Below, piece after piece: positions 42,348 to 50,930 of a DNA stretch of 64,000 nt (positions are counted from its first letter, which is position 1; every line of letters begins with the position of its first letter). The DNA is from JBOGEN01 sp050743265 (GTDB taxonomy: Bacteria; Actinomycetota; Actinomycetes; JBOGEN01), in the NCBI GenBank assembly GCA_050743265.1, contig JBOGEN010000114.1, positions 16,778 through 80,777 of the forward strand. Direction: 5' to 3'. The notes under the pieces are model-generated. The model searched no databases. It worked only from the letters and a program-made list of their open reading frames with translations, and was not told the DNA's origin. Made by a program: the position numbers and the translations under genes.

Positions 42348-43376
42348 GCGCCCCGCGCGGCGGGCCGGCAGGCGTCCGGACTCGACGAGCCAGCGCACGG
42401 TGTCCCGCAGGACGTCCGCCAGCGGGGTCGGCTCGACCCCGAGCTCGGCCCGTGCCCGGGAGTCGTCCATGCGTGTGTGGCGGAGCACCACCTCGGCACC
42501 CTCGTGGTCGGCGGGGTAGCGCCACCGTTCCGGAAGCCTCGCCTGCACCGCATCGATGAGCCGGGTGGCCGGGCCGATCACGCTCCCGGGCAGCGTGACG
42601 TGCGGCAGCCGTCGCCCGGTCAGCTCCGCCAACGTCCCGTAGAGGTGGGCGCCGCTCACGTGGTGGCCGGGCACGACGTACCGCGGCGGCTGCGGCACGG
42701 CGCCGGGCCGCCCCTCGCGCCGGGGCTCGAGCACCGCCGCGATCACCCGGGCCACGTCGCGGACGTCCACCACATGGATCCCGCCGGCCGGCCACAGCGG
42801 GAACAGGCCCCGCAGGATCCAGCGCACCCGCTCCCCCTGCTCTCCGCGGTACGGGTCGTGCGGGCCGAAGACGGAGCCCGGGTAGACCGTCACCACGGGC
42901 GCCCGCTGCTCCTGCAGCCGGCGGGCGACCCGCTCGGAGGCGATCTTCGACTCGGCGTACGCCCCGCGGATGTCCCCGAGCGGCAGGTCGGGCCCGCTGC
43001 CTCCGCGCCGGGTGAGCGCCACCGTCGTCGACACGTGCACCACGGGGTCGAGGCCCCGCTCCGCCGCGTACGCCACGACGCGCTCCGTGGCGAGGGCGTT
43101 CGTCCGCCGCATCTCCTCGGCGCGGCGCGGGTCCGTGGAGAACACGGCCGCCGCGTGCACCACCGCATCGCACCCGTCCATCGCCCGGGCGACGGCGCGC
43201 TCGTCGAGGACGTCCCCCTCGGCGACGTCGGGCACCGTCGCCCCCAGCGGACGCAGCGACTCGGCCAGCTGCGCCGGCCGCCGGGCAAGGACGCGGACCT
43301 CGTGGCCGGCGTCGCTCAAGGCGGCGACCGTGTGGGCGCCGACGAACCCGGTGCCGCCGGTGACGAGGACACGCAT
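42339..43376 (-). CDS. NAD-dependent epimerase/dehydratase (extended SDR)
   Basis: 345 residues. The Rossmann motif VTGGTGFVGAHTV is at the N-terminus, the catalytic Tyr-Lys pair is in YAESKIASE (YxxxK), and STTVAL supplies the Ser/Thr. It resembles dihydroflavonol-reductase-like SDRs that act on small hydroxy or oxo compounds. The start is ATG at 43376; a frame running further upstream lacks family residues. The C-terminus (PARRAGRLG) lies on a 13-bp repeat array, so its last residues may vary between strains. Confidence 0.87.
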   Translation of the reverse strand: MRVLVTGGTGFVGAHTVAALSDAGHEVRVLARRPAQLAESLRPLGATVPDVAEGDVLDERAVARAMDGCDAVVHAAAVFSTDPRRAEEMRRTNALATERVVAYAAERGLDPVVHVSTTVALTRRGGSGPDLPLGDIRGAYAESKIASERVARRLQEQRAPVVTVYPGSVFGPHDPYRGEQGERVRWILRGLFPLWPAGGIHVVDVRDVARVIAAVLEPRREGRPGAVPQPPRYVVPGHHVSGAHLYGTLAELTGRRLPHVTLPGSVIGPATRLIDAVQARLPERWRYPADHEGAEVVLRHTRMDDSRARAELGVEPTPLADVLRDTVRWLVESGRLPARRAGRLG

Positions 43377-43456
43377 GCCGGTGATGATGCCCCCCTCGGC
43401 GCGGGCAGCACGAAACGGGTCGAAGTGGCAGCGCCCGGTCGTCCAGACTTGGCCGC

Positions 43457-44335
43457 ATGACACGCCTGGACTTCGAAGTCGTCGACGTCTTCACCGACAC
43501 CGCGTACCGCGGCAACCCGCTCGCGGTGGTGAACGGCGCGGAGGCGCTGTCCACCGAGCAGATGCAGGCCATCGCCCGCGAGTTCAACCTCTCGGAGACG
43601 ACGTTCCCGTTGAGCCCGACCCCCGAGCAGGCCGCCCGAGACGTCGACTACCACCTGCGCATCTTCACGCCGGCGTCCGAGCTGCCGTTCGCGGGTCACC
43701 CCTCGGTCGGTACGGCCTGGCTGATGGCCGCGCGCGGACGGGTCGGGGCCGGTCGCGTCGTGCAGGCGTGCGGGGCCGGCGACCTGCCACTCCTCGTGTC
43801 GGAGAAGGCCGGACCGGTCACGCTCACCGGCGGCGCCCCCACCCTGGGTGACCTGCTGGACGGTGCGGCGGTCGCCGCCGGGGTGGGGCTGCGCCCGGAG
43901 GACCTCACCGGCACGCCCGTGCAGCAGGCCGGGACCGGCGTGCAGTTCTGCTTCCTGCACGTCCACCCCGAGGCGGTGGCACGCGCGCGGCCGGTCGCGC
44001 TCGACACGTACGGCGCGGTCGGGGTGTACGTCGTGGGCTGGCCGGACGCCCCCGATACGGAGCACGTCCGCGCACGGATGTTCGCGACCGACATCGGCGT
44101 CATGGAGGACCCGGCGACCGGGTCCGCCGCGCTGGGCCTCGCCGTGCACGCAGTGGCCCACGGCCTTCTGCCGGCCGACGGGTCGTCGCGCTTCGACGTC
44201 GTCCAGGGCGTGGAGGTCGGGCGTCGGTCGATGCTCCGGGTGGCGGTGGACGCCGAGGGCGGCCGTGCGGTCGAGGCGAGGGTGTCCGGGGACGTCGTCG
44301 CGGTGTCCTCCGGCAGCATCGAGGCGCCCGCCTAG
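43457..44335 (+). CDS. PhzF-family isomerase-like protein
   Basis: 292 residues of the PhzF/diaminopimelate-epimerase fold. The catalytic acid Glu47 is in the conserved FNLSETTF, and GHPSVGTA and EDPATGSAA are the paired family motifs. PhzF isomerises a phenazine precursor, but most homologues, like this isolated one, have no known substrate. It reads divergently from the SDR. Its TAG stop shares the CTAG tetramer with the stop of the convergent sigma-factor gene. Confidence 0.9.
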   Translation: MTRLDFEVVDVFTDTAYRGNPLAVVNGAEALSTEQMQAIAREFNLSETTFPLSPTPEQAARDVDYHLRIFTPASELPFAGHPSVGTAWLMAARGRVGAGRVVQACGAGDLPLLVSEKAGPVTLTGGAPTLGDLLDGAAVAAGVGLRPEDLTGTPVQQAGTGVQFCFLHVHPEAVARARPVALDTYGAVGVYVVGWPDAPDTEHVRARMFATDIGVMEDPATGSAALGLAVHAVAHGLLPADGSSRFDVVQGVEVGRRSMLRVAVDAEGGRAVEARVSGDVVAVSSGSIEAPA

Positions 44336-45630
44336 CCCGAAGAACGCGCCCGCCCGGGCCGGACCTCGGCGGCGCGGTCGAGCAGGACGTCGCGCTCCCG
44401 GGTGTTGCGGGTCAGATCGGCGGCACGCAGGAACTCCTCGTGCGCCTCGGCGTCCCGCCCGAGCCGGGCCAGCAGGTCACCGCGCACGCTCGGCAGCAGG
44501 TGGTAGCTCGCGAGCACCGGCTCCGAGGCCAGCGCGTCGACCAGGTCGAGGCCGGCAGCGGGGCCGAACGCCATGCCGACCGCGACCGCACGGTTCAGCT
44601 CCACCACGGGCGACGGGGTGCGCTGGACGAGGGCGGCGTACAGCGCGGCGATGCGTACCCAGTCCGTCGCCTCGGCGGTGGCCGCCCGCGCATGACAGGC
44701 GGCGATCGCGGCCTGCAGCGTGTACGGCCCGCGCCCCTGGCCGAGTGTCTCGGTGAGCCGCTCCGCACGGTCGAGCGCGGCGAGACCGCGCTCGATGAGG
44801 AGCCGGTCCCAGAGGGCGCGGTCCTGGTCGGTCAACCGGAAGGCCTCACCGGACGGGCCGACCCGGGCACGCATCCGCGACGCCTGGATCTCCAGGAGCG
44901 CGACGAGACCGTGCACCTCCGGCTCGTCGGGGGCGAGCCCGGCCAGGACGCGGCCGAGGCGCAGGGCCTCCTCGCACAGCGCCGGGCGGATCAGGTCGTC
45001 ACCGGCGGTCGCCGCGTACCCCTCGTTGAACACGAGGTACACGACCTCGAGGACGGACGAGAGGCGCGCGTCGCGGTCCGCGCCGTACGGCACCTCGAAG
45101 GGCACCTGGGCGTCGGCCAGAGTCCGCTTGGCCCGCACGATCCGCTGCGCGACGGTCGACTCGGGGACGAGGAACGCGCGGGCGATCTCCGCGGTCGTCA
45201 GCCCGCCGAGCAGGCGCACCGTGAGCGCGACCCGTGCCTCGGTCGCGAGCACCGGGTGACACGAGATGAACACGAGGCGCAGCAGGTCGTCACCGACGTC
45301 CCCGTCGACGGCCGCCTCGACCTCCTCGGTGGCCGAGTCCTGCAGCGAGGTCTCGAGCGCGCGCCCGATCTCGGCCTGCTTGCGCTCGAGCGTCGCGCTG
45401 CGGCGGATCGCGTCGATCGCCCGCCGCTTCGCGGTGACCATGAGCCAGGCGCCGGGGTTGTCCGGGACGCCCGACTCGGGCCACTGCTCGAGCGCCGCCA
45501 CAAGGGCGTCCTGCGCGAAGTCCTCCGCGAGCCCGACGTCGCGGACGACCCGGGTGAGCCCCGCGATGAGCCGCGCGGACTCGATCCGCCACACGGCGTC
45601 GATCGCCTCGTACGTCGCAGAAGCCGTCAC
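44332..45630 (-). CDS. ECF42-type RNA polymerase sigma factor with C-terminal extension
   Basis: 432 residues. Sigma region 2 is at about 15-80 (VGLAEDFAQDALVAALEQWP, NPGAWLMVTAKRRAIDAIRR) and region 4 at about 130-185 (LTTAEIARAFLVPESTVAQR). The remaining 240 residues form the TPR-like C-domain that defines ECF42. These sigma factors have no anti-sigma partner and are encoded beside YciI/DGPF proteins, exactly as seen here. The GTG start at 45630 has GGGAG very close upstream. Confidence 0.9.
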   Translation of the reverse strand: MTASATYEAIDAVWRIESARLIAGLTRVVRDVGLAEDFAQDALVAALEQWPESGVPDNPGAWLMVTAKRRAIDAIRRSATLERKQAEIGRALETSLQDSATEEVEAAVDGDVGDDLLRLVFISCHPVLATEARVALTVRLLGGLTTAEIARAFLVPESTVAQRIVRAKRTLADAQVPFEVPYGADRDARLSSVLEVVYLVFNEGYAATAGDDLIRPALCEEALRLGRVLAGLAPDEPEVHGLVALLEIQASRMRARVGPSGEAFRLTDQDRALWDRLLIERGLAALDRAERLTETLGQGRGPYTLQAAIAACHARAATAEATDWVRIAALYAALVQRTPSPVVELNRAVAVGMAFGPAAGLDLVDALASEPVLASYHLLPSVRGDLLARLGRDAEAHEEFLRAADLTRNTRERDVLLDRAAEVRPGRARSSG

Positions 45631-45768
45631 CGCTCCCGACTACCGCACGACGCCCGGCAGAGCAAGCGGGATCGGCGTGACCCGCCGGCGCTCGTGACCC
45701 CCCCGACCGGCCGGGACCGACCCGAGCCGGCACTGCCGGCGGGCCGGTCGCGACGTCGCTCGGCTGCC

Positions 45769-46191
45769 CTACTGCTCCGCCAACCCGCTGCGCAGGCTCT
45801 CGTTGCGCTCCCTGGCCTCGGGCGTGTACGCCTCGCCGAAGTCGTCGGCCTCGAACACCTGGCGGATCTCGATCTCGGACTCCCCCTCCAGGGGGTTGGG
45901 GCACCGCTTGACCCACTCGATCGCCTCGTCCCGCGACCGCACGTCGAGGAGCCAGAAGCCGGCGACGAGCTCCTTCGTCTCGGTGAACGGCCCGTCGACG
46001 ACCGTCCGCTTGTCCCCGGAGAACCGCACGCGCGCACCCTTGGAGCTGGGGTGCAGCCCCTCTCCGGCCAGCAGCACGCCCGCCTTCGCGAGCTCCTCGT
46101 TGTACCTGCTCATCGCGGTGAGCAGCTCCTCGCTGGGGAGAACGCCCGCCTCGGTGTCCGCGTCCGCCTTGACCATGACCATGAATCGCAT
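45769..46191 (-). CDS. YciI/DGPF-family protein
   Basis: 140 residues with the opening MRFMVMVKADADTEAG and the VVDGPFTETKELVAGFWLL block that gives the DGPF family its name. It is the standard partner of ECF42 sigma factors and lies 138 bases upstream of one on the same strand; it is probably part of the target regulon. ATG at 46191 follows GAGGAGG. Catalytic function is unproven. The 141-base gap upstream (46192-46332) shows no gene. Confidence 0.9.
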   Translation of the reverse strand: MRFMVMVKADADTEAGVLPSEELLTAMSRYNEELAKAGVLLAGEGLHPSSKGARVRFSGDKRTVVDGPFTETKELVAGFWLLDVRSRDEAIEWVKRCPNPLEGESEIEIRQVFEADDFGEAYTPEARERNESLRSGLAEQ

Positions 46192-46332
46192 CGTCGTGCC
46201 TCCTCGTCGATGAGCCGGGCTTCCGGACGGGTCCGACCGGGGTTCGGGCCAGGCTCTACCAGCACGTCGAACGGGAGCCACCGAATTCGACACGGCCCCT
46301 CGACCATTTCCGAGGGCAGGGTCAGCGGCCGG

Positions 46333-47487
46333 TCAGGGCTGGAGGAGGTAGCCGCGGGCGATCCGGGACACGAAGTGCTGGACGCCGTCCTCCGCGGGGG
46401 CGAGCGGCCCGGACACCTGCAGCGGCGAGCCGAACCCGCGCTGCACCGACTCGCACGCCGCCCAGTCCTGGCGGTTGGTGAGGTCCCAGAAGTCCACCGC
46501 GTACGCGGGGTCGAAGCCGTCCGCGGCCGCCACCTCCGCCGGGAAGAGCCAGGCGCACTCGATCCGCGTCGCGTCCGGCGCCAGGGGGGTCAGCCGGTGC
46601 GTCATCACGTAGTCGGGGTGCAGGCTGACGAGCAGGTTGGGGAACACCGAGGCGTACATGACCGCGGCCTTCCCGTGGTCGTCCAGGGTGGCGATCGTCG
46701 CGCCCTGGCTGCGCCCGTCCAGCGACATGGTCTCGACGGCGGGCTTGAGGTCCATCCAGCCCCCGACCCAGTCGCCGGGCAGGTCGAGGGTCTCCCCGCT
46801 GTCCGGCGGGCTCACCTGGCACAGCTCGGGGTGGATCAGCGTGCAGTGGTAGCACTCCTGGTAGTTCTCGACGATCACCTTCCAGTTCGCCGCGACCTCG
46901 TACTCGTGGGTGGTGGTGACCGTGAGCGACTCCGGCGCGTACGGCTTCACGATGTCCTCGAGCGCGCCGACGTGCGCGGCGAACGCGCCGGCCTCGCGGG
47001 ACGGGTCGACGAACACCCACGAGTGCCACTCCGCCAAGGGCATCTCGACGAGGCCGAGGCCCTCGGGTGCGAAGCCCTCGACGTCCCGGAAGCCGGGCGC
47101 GTTCAACAGCGACCCGTCCAGCCGGTACGACCAGCCGTGGTACGGGCAGACGATCGCCCGCTTACGCGCGCTGCCGCCGCAGGGCAGCAGCTCGTGCCCG
47201 CGGTGCCGGCACACGTTGGCGAACGCGCGCAGCAGCCCGTCCTCGCCACGGACGAGCAGGACGGTGCTCCCGCCGATGCCCACCGCGCGGCGGGAGCCCG
47301 GCTCGACGAGGTCGTCCGTCGCCCGGCCCGTGCACACCCAGCCCGAGAAGAAGTTGGCCTGCTCCCAGGCGAAGACCACCGGATCGGCGTACGCCTGGCG
47401 CGGCAGCATCCGACTGGAGCCGAGCGGCGCCAGGGAGTCGGCGAGCTCACCGTCGGCGAACGGCGCAGGGCGGCCACGCAGGGCCAT
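46333..47487 (-). CDS. Rieske non-heme iron oxygenase, GbcA-like
   Basis: 384 residues of ring-hydroxylating-oxygenase alpha-subunit type. The Rieske ligands are Cys93/His95 (CRHRGH) and Cys114/His117 (CPYHGW). The mononuclear iron site is in ENYQECYHCTLIHPEL. This NYxECYHC pattern is that of the glycine-betaine/stachydrine/carnitine demethylase branch, so N-demethylation of a quaternary amine is likelier than aromatic attack. No reductase partner is visible. Start choice: ATG at 47487, because GTG at 47508 lies inside an operator; a leaderless GTG start cannot be excluded. Confidence 0.85.
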   Translation of the reverse strand: MALRGRPAPFADGELADSLAPLGSSRMLPRQAYADPVVFAWEQANFFSGWVCTGRATDDLVEPGSRRAVGIGGSTVLLVRGEDGLLRAFANVCRHRGHELLPCGGSARKRAIVCPYHGWSYRLDGSLLNAPGFRDVEGFAPEGLGLVEMPLAEWHSWVFVDPSREAGAFAAHVGALEDIVKPYAPESLTVTTTHEYEVAANWKVIVENYQECYHCTLIHPELCQVSPPDSGETLDLPGDWVGGWMDLKPAVETMSLDGRSQGATIATLDDHGKAAVMYASVFPNLLVSLHPDYVMTHRLTPLAPDATRIECAWLFPAEVAAADGFDPAYAVDFWDLTNRQDWAACESVQRGFGSPLQVSGPLAPAEDGVQHFVSRIARGYLLQP

Positions 47488-47496
47488 GACCTCAGC

Positions 47497-47516
47497 CTGA
47501 CTGAACACACAGTCAG
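47497..47516. promoter_or_regulatory. TetR-type palindrome, copy 1 (Rieske gene)
   Basis: CTGACTG-AACACA-CAGTCAG is a perfect 7-6-7 inverted repeat directly before the Rieske oxygenase. Its core GACTGAACACACAGTC matches the three other copies in the region at 14 or more of 16 positions. Confidence 0.75.
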
Positions 47517-47612
47517 GGTAAGCGGGCGGGCCGGGCGCCGTCCAGGGACGGCTTGGTCAACGCCGGCTGCAGCGAGGCTCACCGGCGGGGTCGACGACCC
47601 GCCACGGGCAGG

Positions 47613-49058
47613 TCAGGGGCGGTACGCGTGCGCGACGTGCTTGATGCGCGTGTAGTCCTCCAGCCCGTACAGGCCGAGGTCCTTGCCGTAGCCGGACATG
47701 CCGAACCCCCCGTGCGGCATCTCGCTCACAGTCGGCGCGTGCGCGTTCACCGAGACCGCACCGAACTCGAGGTCCCGCAGCAGGCGCATGGCCCGCGCGT
47801 GGTCCCGCGTCCAGACGCTGGCGGTGAGCCCGTACGGGACGCCGTTGGCCATGGCGAGCGCCTCGGCCTCGTCCCGGAACGGCTGGACGGTGAGGACAGG
47901 GCCAAAGATCTCCGTCTGCACGATCTCGTCGTCCTGCGCGACGCCCGTGACCACCGTCGGGTGCAGGAACCAGCCGGGCAGGTCCGGCCTGTCGCCGCCG
48001 ATCAGCACCTGCGCCCCGTCCGGCAGCCGGGCGAGCAGGCCGAGCACGCGGTCCCGGTGCGCCTCGGCGACGAGCGGGCCGTAGGAGACGCCCGGCTCCT
48101 GCGGAGGGCCTGTCCGCGTGTCCCGTGCCACTGCCACCAGAGCCTCGACCACCCGCGCGTACGCCCCCTGCTCGACGAGCACGCGCGCGGCCGCCGTGCA
48201 GTCCTGGCCCGCGTTGTAGTACGCCGAGCCGGCGATGCCGGTCGCCGCCTCGTCCGGGTCGGCGTCCGCGAAGACGACGGCCGGGGCGTTGCCCCCGAGC
48301 TCGAGGTGGACGCGGCCCACCCGGCGCGCGGCCGCCGCGGCCACCGCACGACCCGCGCGGACGCTGCCGGTCAGCGACACCATCGCCACGCCCTCGTGGG
48401 ACGCGAGCAGCTCCCCCGTCCCGGCACCCCCGCACACCACGTTGAGCACGCCCGCGGGCAGCACCTCGGCGAGCAGCTCCGCCGTCCGCAGGGTCGACGC
48501 CGGCGTGAGCTCGGACGGCTTGAGCACGACGGTGTTGCCCGCCGCGATCGCAGGCGCCCACTTCCAGACCGCCATCATGAACGGGTAGTTCCAGGGCGTG
48601 ATCTGGCCGCACACCCCGACCGGCTCCCGCCGTACGCCCGAGGTCAGCCCCTCGGCGTACTCCCCGAGCGCCCGCCCCTCGAGCAGCCGGGCGGCCCCGG
48701 CGAAGAAGCGCACCTGGTCCAGCGACGGCGGGATCTCCTCCTCGAGCACGAGAGCGTGCGGCTTGCCGGTGTCGCGGACCTCGAGCTCGGCAAGCTCCTT
48801 GGCGTTGCGGGCCAGCACGTCCGCGGCGGCGAGCAGCGCGTCCATCCGCTCCCCCGGCGTCGTGCGTCGCCAGCCCGAGAACGCGTCCGCCGCCGCCGCG
48901 CACGCGGCGTCGACATCGCCCGGACCGGAGTCGGCCACCTCCGCCCACGGCTCGCCGGTGACCGGGTCGGTGCTCACGATCCGTCCACGCTCGACCGCGT
49001 CGACGGGCCTTCCGGCGACGACGTTGGGGAAGAACGGCAACGCGGACACGTCTCTCAC
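47613..49058 (-). CDS. NAD(P)-dependent aldehyde dehydrogenase
   Basis: 481 residues. The catalytic Glu is in LELGGNAPAVV and the nucleophile Cys in YYNAGQDCTAA. The NWNYPF-type loop reads ITPWNYPFMMAVWKWAP and is followed by VLKPSELTP. It is closest to betaine-aldehyde and aminoaldehyde dehydrogenases by these motifs. GTG at 49058 overlaps the permease stop as GTGA, with GGAGGGG upstream. Coupled to a Pot-type importer, it probably oxidises an amino-aldehyde made from the imported amine. Confidence 0.9.
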   Translation of the reverse strand: MRDVSALPFFPNVVAGRPVDAVERGRIVSTDPVTGEPWAEVADSGPGDVDAACAAAADAFSGWRRTTPGERMDALLAAADVLARNAKELAELEVRDTGKPHALVLEEEIPPSLDQVRFFAGAARLLEGRALGEYAEGLTSGVRREPVGVCGQITPWNYPFMMAVWKWAPAIAAGNTVVLKPSELTPASTLRTAELLAEVLPAGVLNVVCGGAGTGELLASHEGVAMVSLTGSVRAGRAVAAAAARRVGRVHLELGGNAPAVVFADADPDEAATGIAGSAYYNAGQDCTAAARVLVEQGAYARVVEALVAVARDTRTGPPQEPGVSYGPLVAEAHRDRVLGLLARLPDGAQVLIGGDRPDLPGWFLHPTVVTGVAQDDEIVQTEIFGPVLTVQPFRDEAEALAMANGVPYGLTASVWTRDHARAMRLLRDLEFGAVSVNAHAPTVSEMPHGGFGMSGYGKDLGLYGLEDYTRIKHVAHAYRP

Positions 49059-49999
49059 ACCCCTCCGGTGAAGCGCTCGAGGTCGGACTTGTCGCGCTCC
49101 CCGCGGCGCAGCCGCCGGTAGACGACGAGCCCGATCAGCACGGCCGCGAACGACGCGACGAGCAGGACGGTCGCCAGGGCGTTCAGGGCAGGCGTCGGCG
49201 CCGCCCGTGCCGTGTTGTAGATCTTGACGGACGCGGGCTCGGTGGACGCGTCGCCGGAGAGGTAGCGCACGATGACGAAGTCGTCGATCACGTCGGCGAA
49301 CACGAGCACCGCGCTGGCGAAGATGGCCGGGGCGAGCAGGGGCAGCAGCACCCGGCGGATCGCCCCGAGCTGGGACGCGCCGAGGTCGATCGCGGCCTGC
49401 TCGTAGTGCTTGCCGATCGTGAGCAGCCGCGCCCGCACGATCACCACGGGGTACGAGAGCTGGAACGTCACCAGCCCGGCGACCTGGGCGGACGTGCCCA
49501 GCTGGAGCGGCGTCGTCACCTCGTTCACCAGGAACAGCAGCGCCACCGCGAGCAGCGTCTCCGGGATGACGAAGGACAGCAGCATCACGACGCTGGCACC
49601 CGTCGGCAGCCGGCCGTGCCAGCGGTCCACGCCGAGCGCGAACATGACGCCGAGAGGTACGCAGATCGCGGTCGTGACGATGCCGAGCAGGAACGTGTGC
49701 TCGAGCGCGGTGTGCAGGCTCGCGTCGTGCCAGACCGAGCGTTGCGTGTCGCCCCAGTACCACCGGAACGAGAACCCCTGCCAGACCGTCCGTGAGCGGC
49801 CCGCGTTGAACGAGAACAGCACCGCGATGATCACGGGGAGCAGGGACCACACGAGGTAGCCCAGGGTGATGGCCTGGAGGAACCGCGGGGGACGCCACGG
49901 GTTGTCCCACCACCGGACCAGGCGTGGGCGCCGGTCGTGCGCCACGGCGGCGGCGACCGCGGGCGGCGCGGCCTCGGGCGGCTGCGTGAGGGTGGTCAT
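49055..49999 (-). CDS. Pot-type ABC transporter permease (PotC-like)
   Basis: 314 residues with six predicted membrane segments and the inner-loop EAA motif (EQAAIDLGASQLGAIRRVLL) that contacts the ATPase. The fold and size match PotC-type permeases for spermidine/putrescine or related cations. ATG at 49999 lies seven bases after the stop of the sister permease, with GAGG upstream. It ends in a GTGA overlap with the aldehyde dehydrogenase. Confidence 0.88.
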   Translation of the reverse strand: MTTLTQPPEAAPPAVAAAVAHDRRPRLVRWWDNPWRPPRFLQAITLGYLVWSLLPVIIAVLFSFNAGRSRTVWQGFSFRWYWGDTQRSVWHDASLHTALEHTFLLGIVTTAICVPLGVMFALGVDRWHGRLPTGASVVMLLSFVIPETLLAVALLFLVNEVTTPLQLGTSAQVAGLVTFQLSYPVVIVRARLLTIGKHYEQAAIDLGASQLGAIRRVLLPLLAPAIFASAVLVFADVIDDFVIVRYLSGDASTEPASVKIYNTARAAPTPALNALATVLLVASFAAVLIGLVVYRRLRRGERDKSDLERFTGGV

Positions 50000-50006
50000 C
50001 GCGGCC

Positions 50007-50930
50007 TCACTGCGCCAGTCCCTCGGAGCGGGCACTGCGCACGTACAGCAGCATCGGCACCAGCGACACCACGAGCACGAGCAGCACGAACGCGCCGGCC
50101 TGCCCGGTCTGGCCCGGCGTGAGCACGGTGTTGTTGATGAGGTTGCCGACCATCGACGTCCGTGGCGAGCCCGACAGCAGGTCGGACGTGAAGTAGTCGC
50201 CGAGCATCGGCAGGCAGGTGAGCAGGACGCTGGCGATCATCGCCGGCACGCTCAGCGGCAGCGTCACCCGCCGGAACGTCTGCCACTTGCTCGCCCCGAG
50301 GTCGCGCGCCGCCTCCAGCATGTTCGGCCCGAACCGGTCGAGGCCGGCATACAGCGGCAGGATCATGTACGGCACGTAGCCGTACACGAGGCCGAGCACG
50401 ACCACGACGGAGCGGCCGTTGAGCCAGTCGATGTCGACCGCGTACAGCCCGCCGAGGCTCAGCATCTGGTTGAACAGGCCGTCGGTCTGCAGCAGGTTGA
50501 TCCAGGCGAGCATCCGCATCATGTAGCTGATCCAGAACGGCGCGATCAGCAGGCCGAGCAGCAGCCCACGGTGCTTGGGGGCCAGCCGTGCCGTGTAGTA
50601 CGCCACCGGGTACGCGATGAGCAGGCACATCGTGCTCGCGACCAGCACGTACACCGCGGTCCGCACCAGCGCAGGCCCGAAGTACCCGTCTGCCCCCACG
50701 ATGTGGCGGAAGACGTCGGTGAACTGCTCGGTGTTCCACTGCACCGGGTTCCACACCGGGATCGGCGTCCGGAAGATCGGGTCGATCTGGCCGAACACGA
50801 TCGCGAAGACCACGTACATCGGGACGATGAACAGCAGCAGCATCCAGAGCGTCCCGGGAAGGGCGAGCAGCCGCCACAGCAGCCCGCCCGGCTGAGCCTC
50901 CCCGGAGCGTCGCCGGAAGCCAGTCCTCAC
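50007..50930 (-). CDS. Pot-type ABC transporter permease (PotB-like)
   Basis: 307 residues with six predicted membrane segments and an EAA loop (EAARDLGASKWQTFRRVTLP). The first helix region FIVPMYVVFAIVFGQIDP and the periplasmic segment suit a PotB-type partner for the PotC-like protein. GTG at 50930 overlaps the binding-protein stop as GTGA, so binding protein, both permeases and aldehyde dehydrogenase form one minus-strand operon. Confidence 0.88.
   Translation of the reverse strand: MRTGFRRRSGEAQPGGLLWRLLALPGTLWMLLLFIVPMYVVFAIVFGQIDPIFRTPIPVWNPVQWNTEQFTDVFRHIVGADGYFGPALVRTAVYVLVASTMCLLIAYPVAYYTARLAPKHRGLLLGLLIAPFWISYMMRMLAWINLLQTDGLFNQMLSLGGLYAVDIDWLNGRSVVVVLGLVYGYVPYMILPLYAGLDRFGPNMLEAARDLGASKWQTFRRVTLPLSVPAMIASVLLTCLPMLGDYFTSDLLSGSPRTSMVGNLINNTVLTPGQTGQAGAFVLLVLVVSLVPMLLYVRSARSEGLAQ

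Noticed and set aside
44440..47655. A very long plus-strand open frame (over 1000 codons) opposite the ECF42, YciI and Rieske genes
   Set aside because: It runs across three recognised genes and their gaps, has no family motifs, and is the usual antisense frame of high third-position GC coding.
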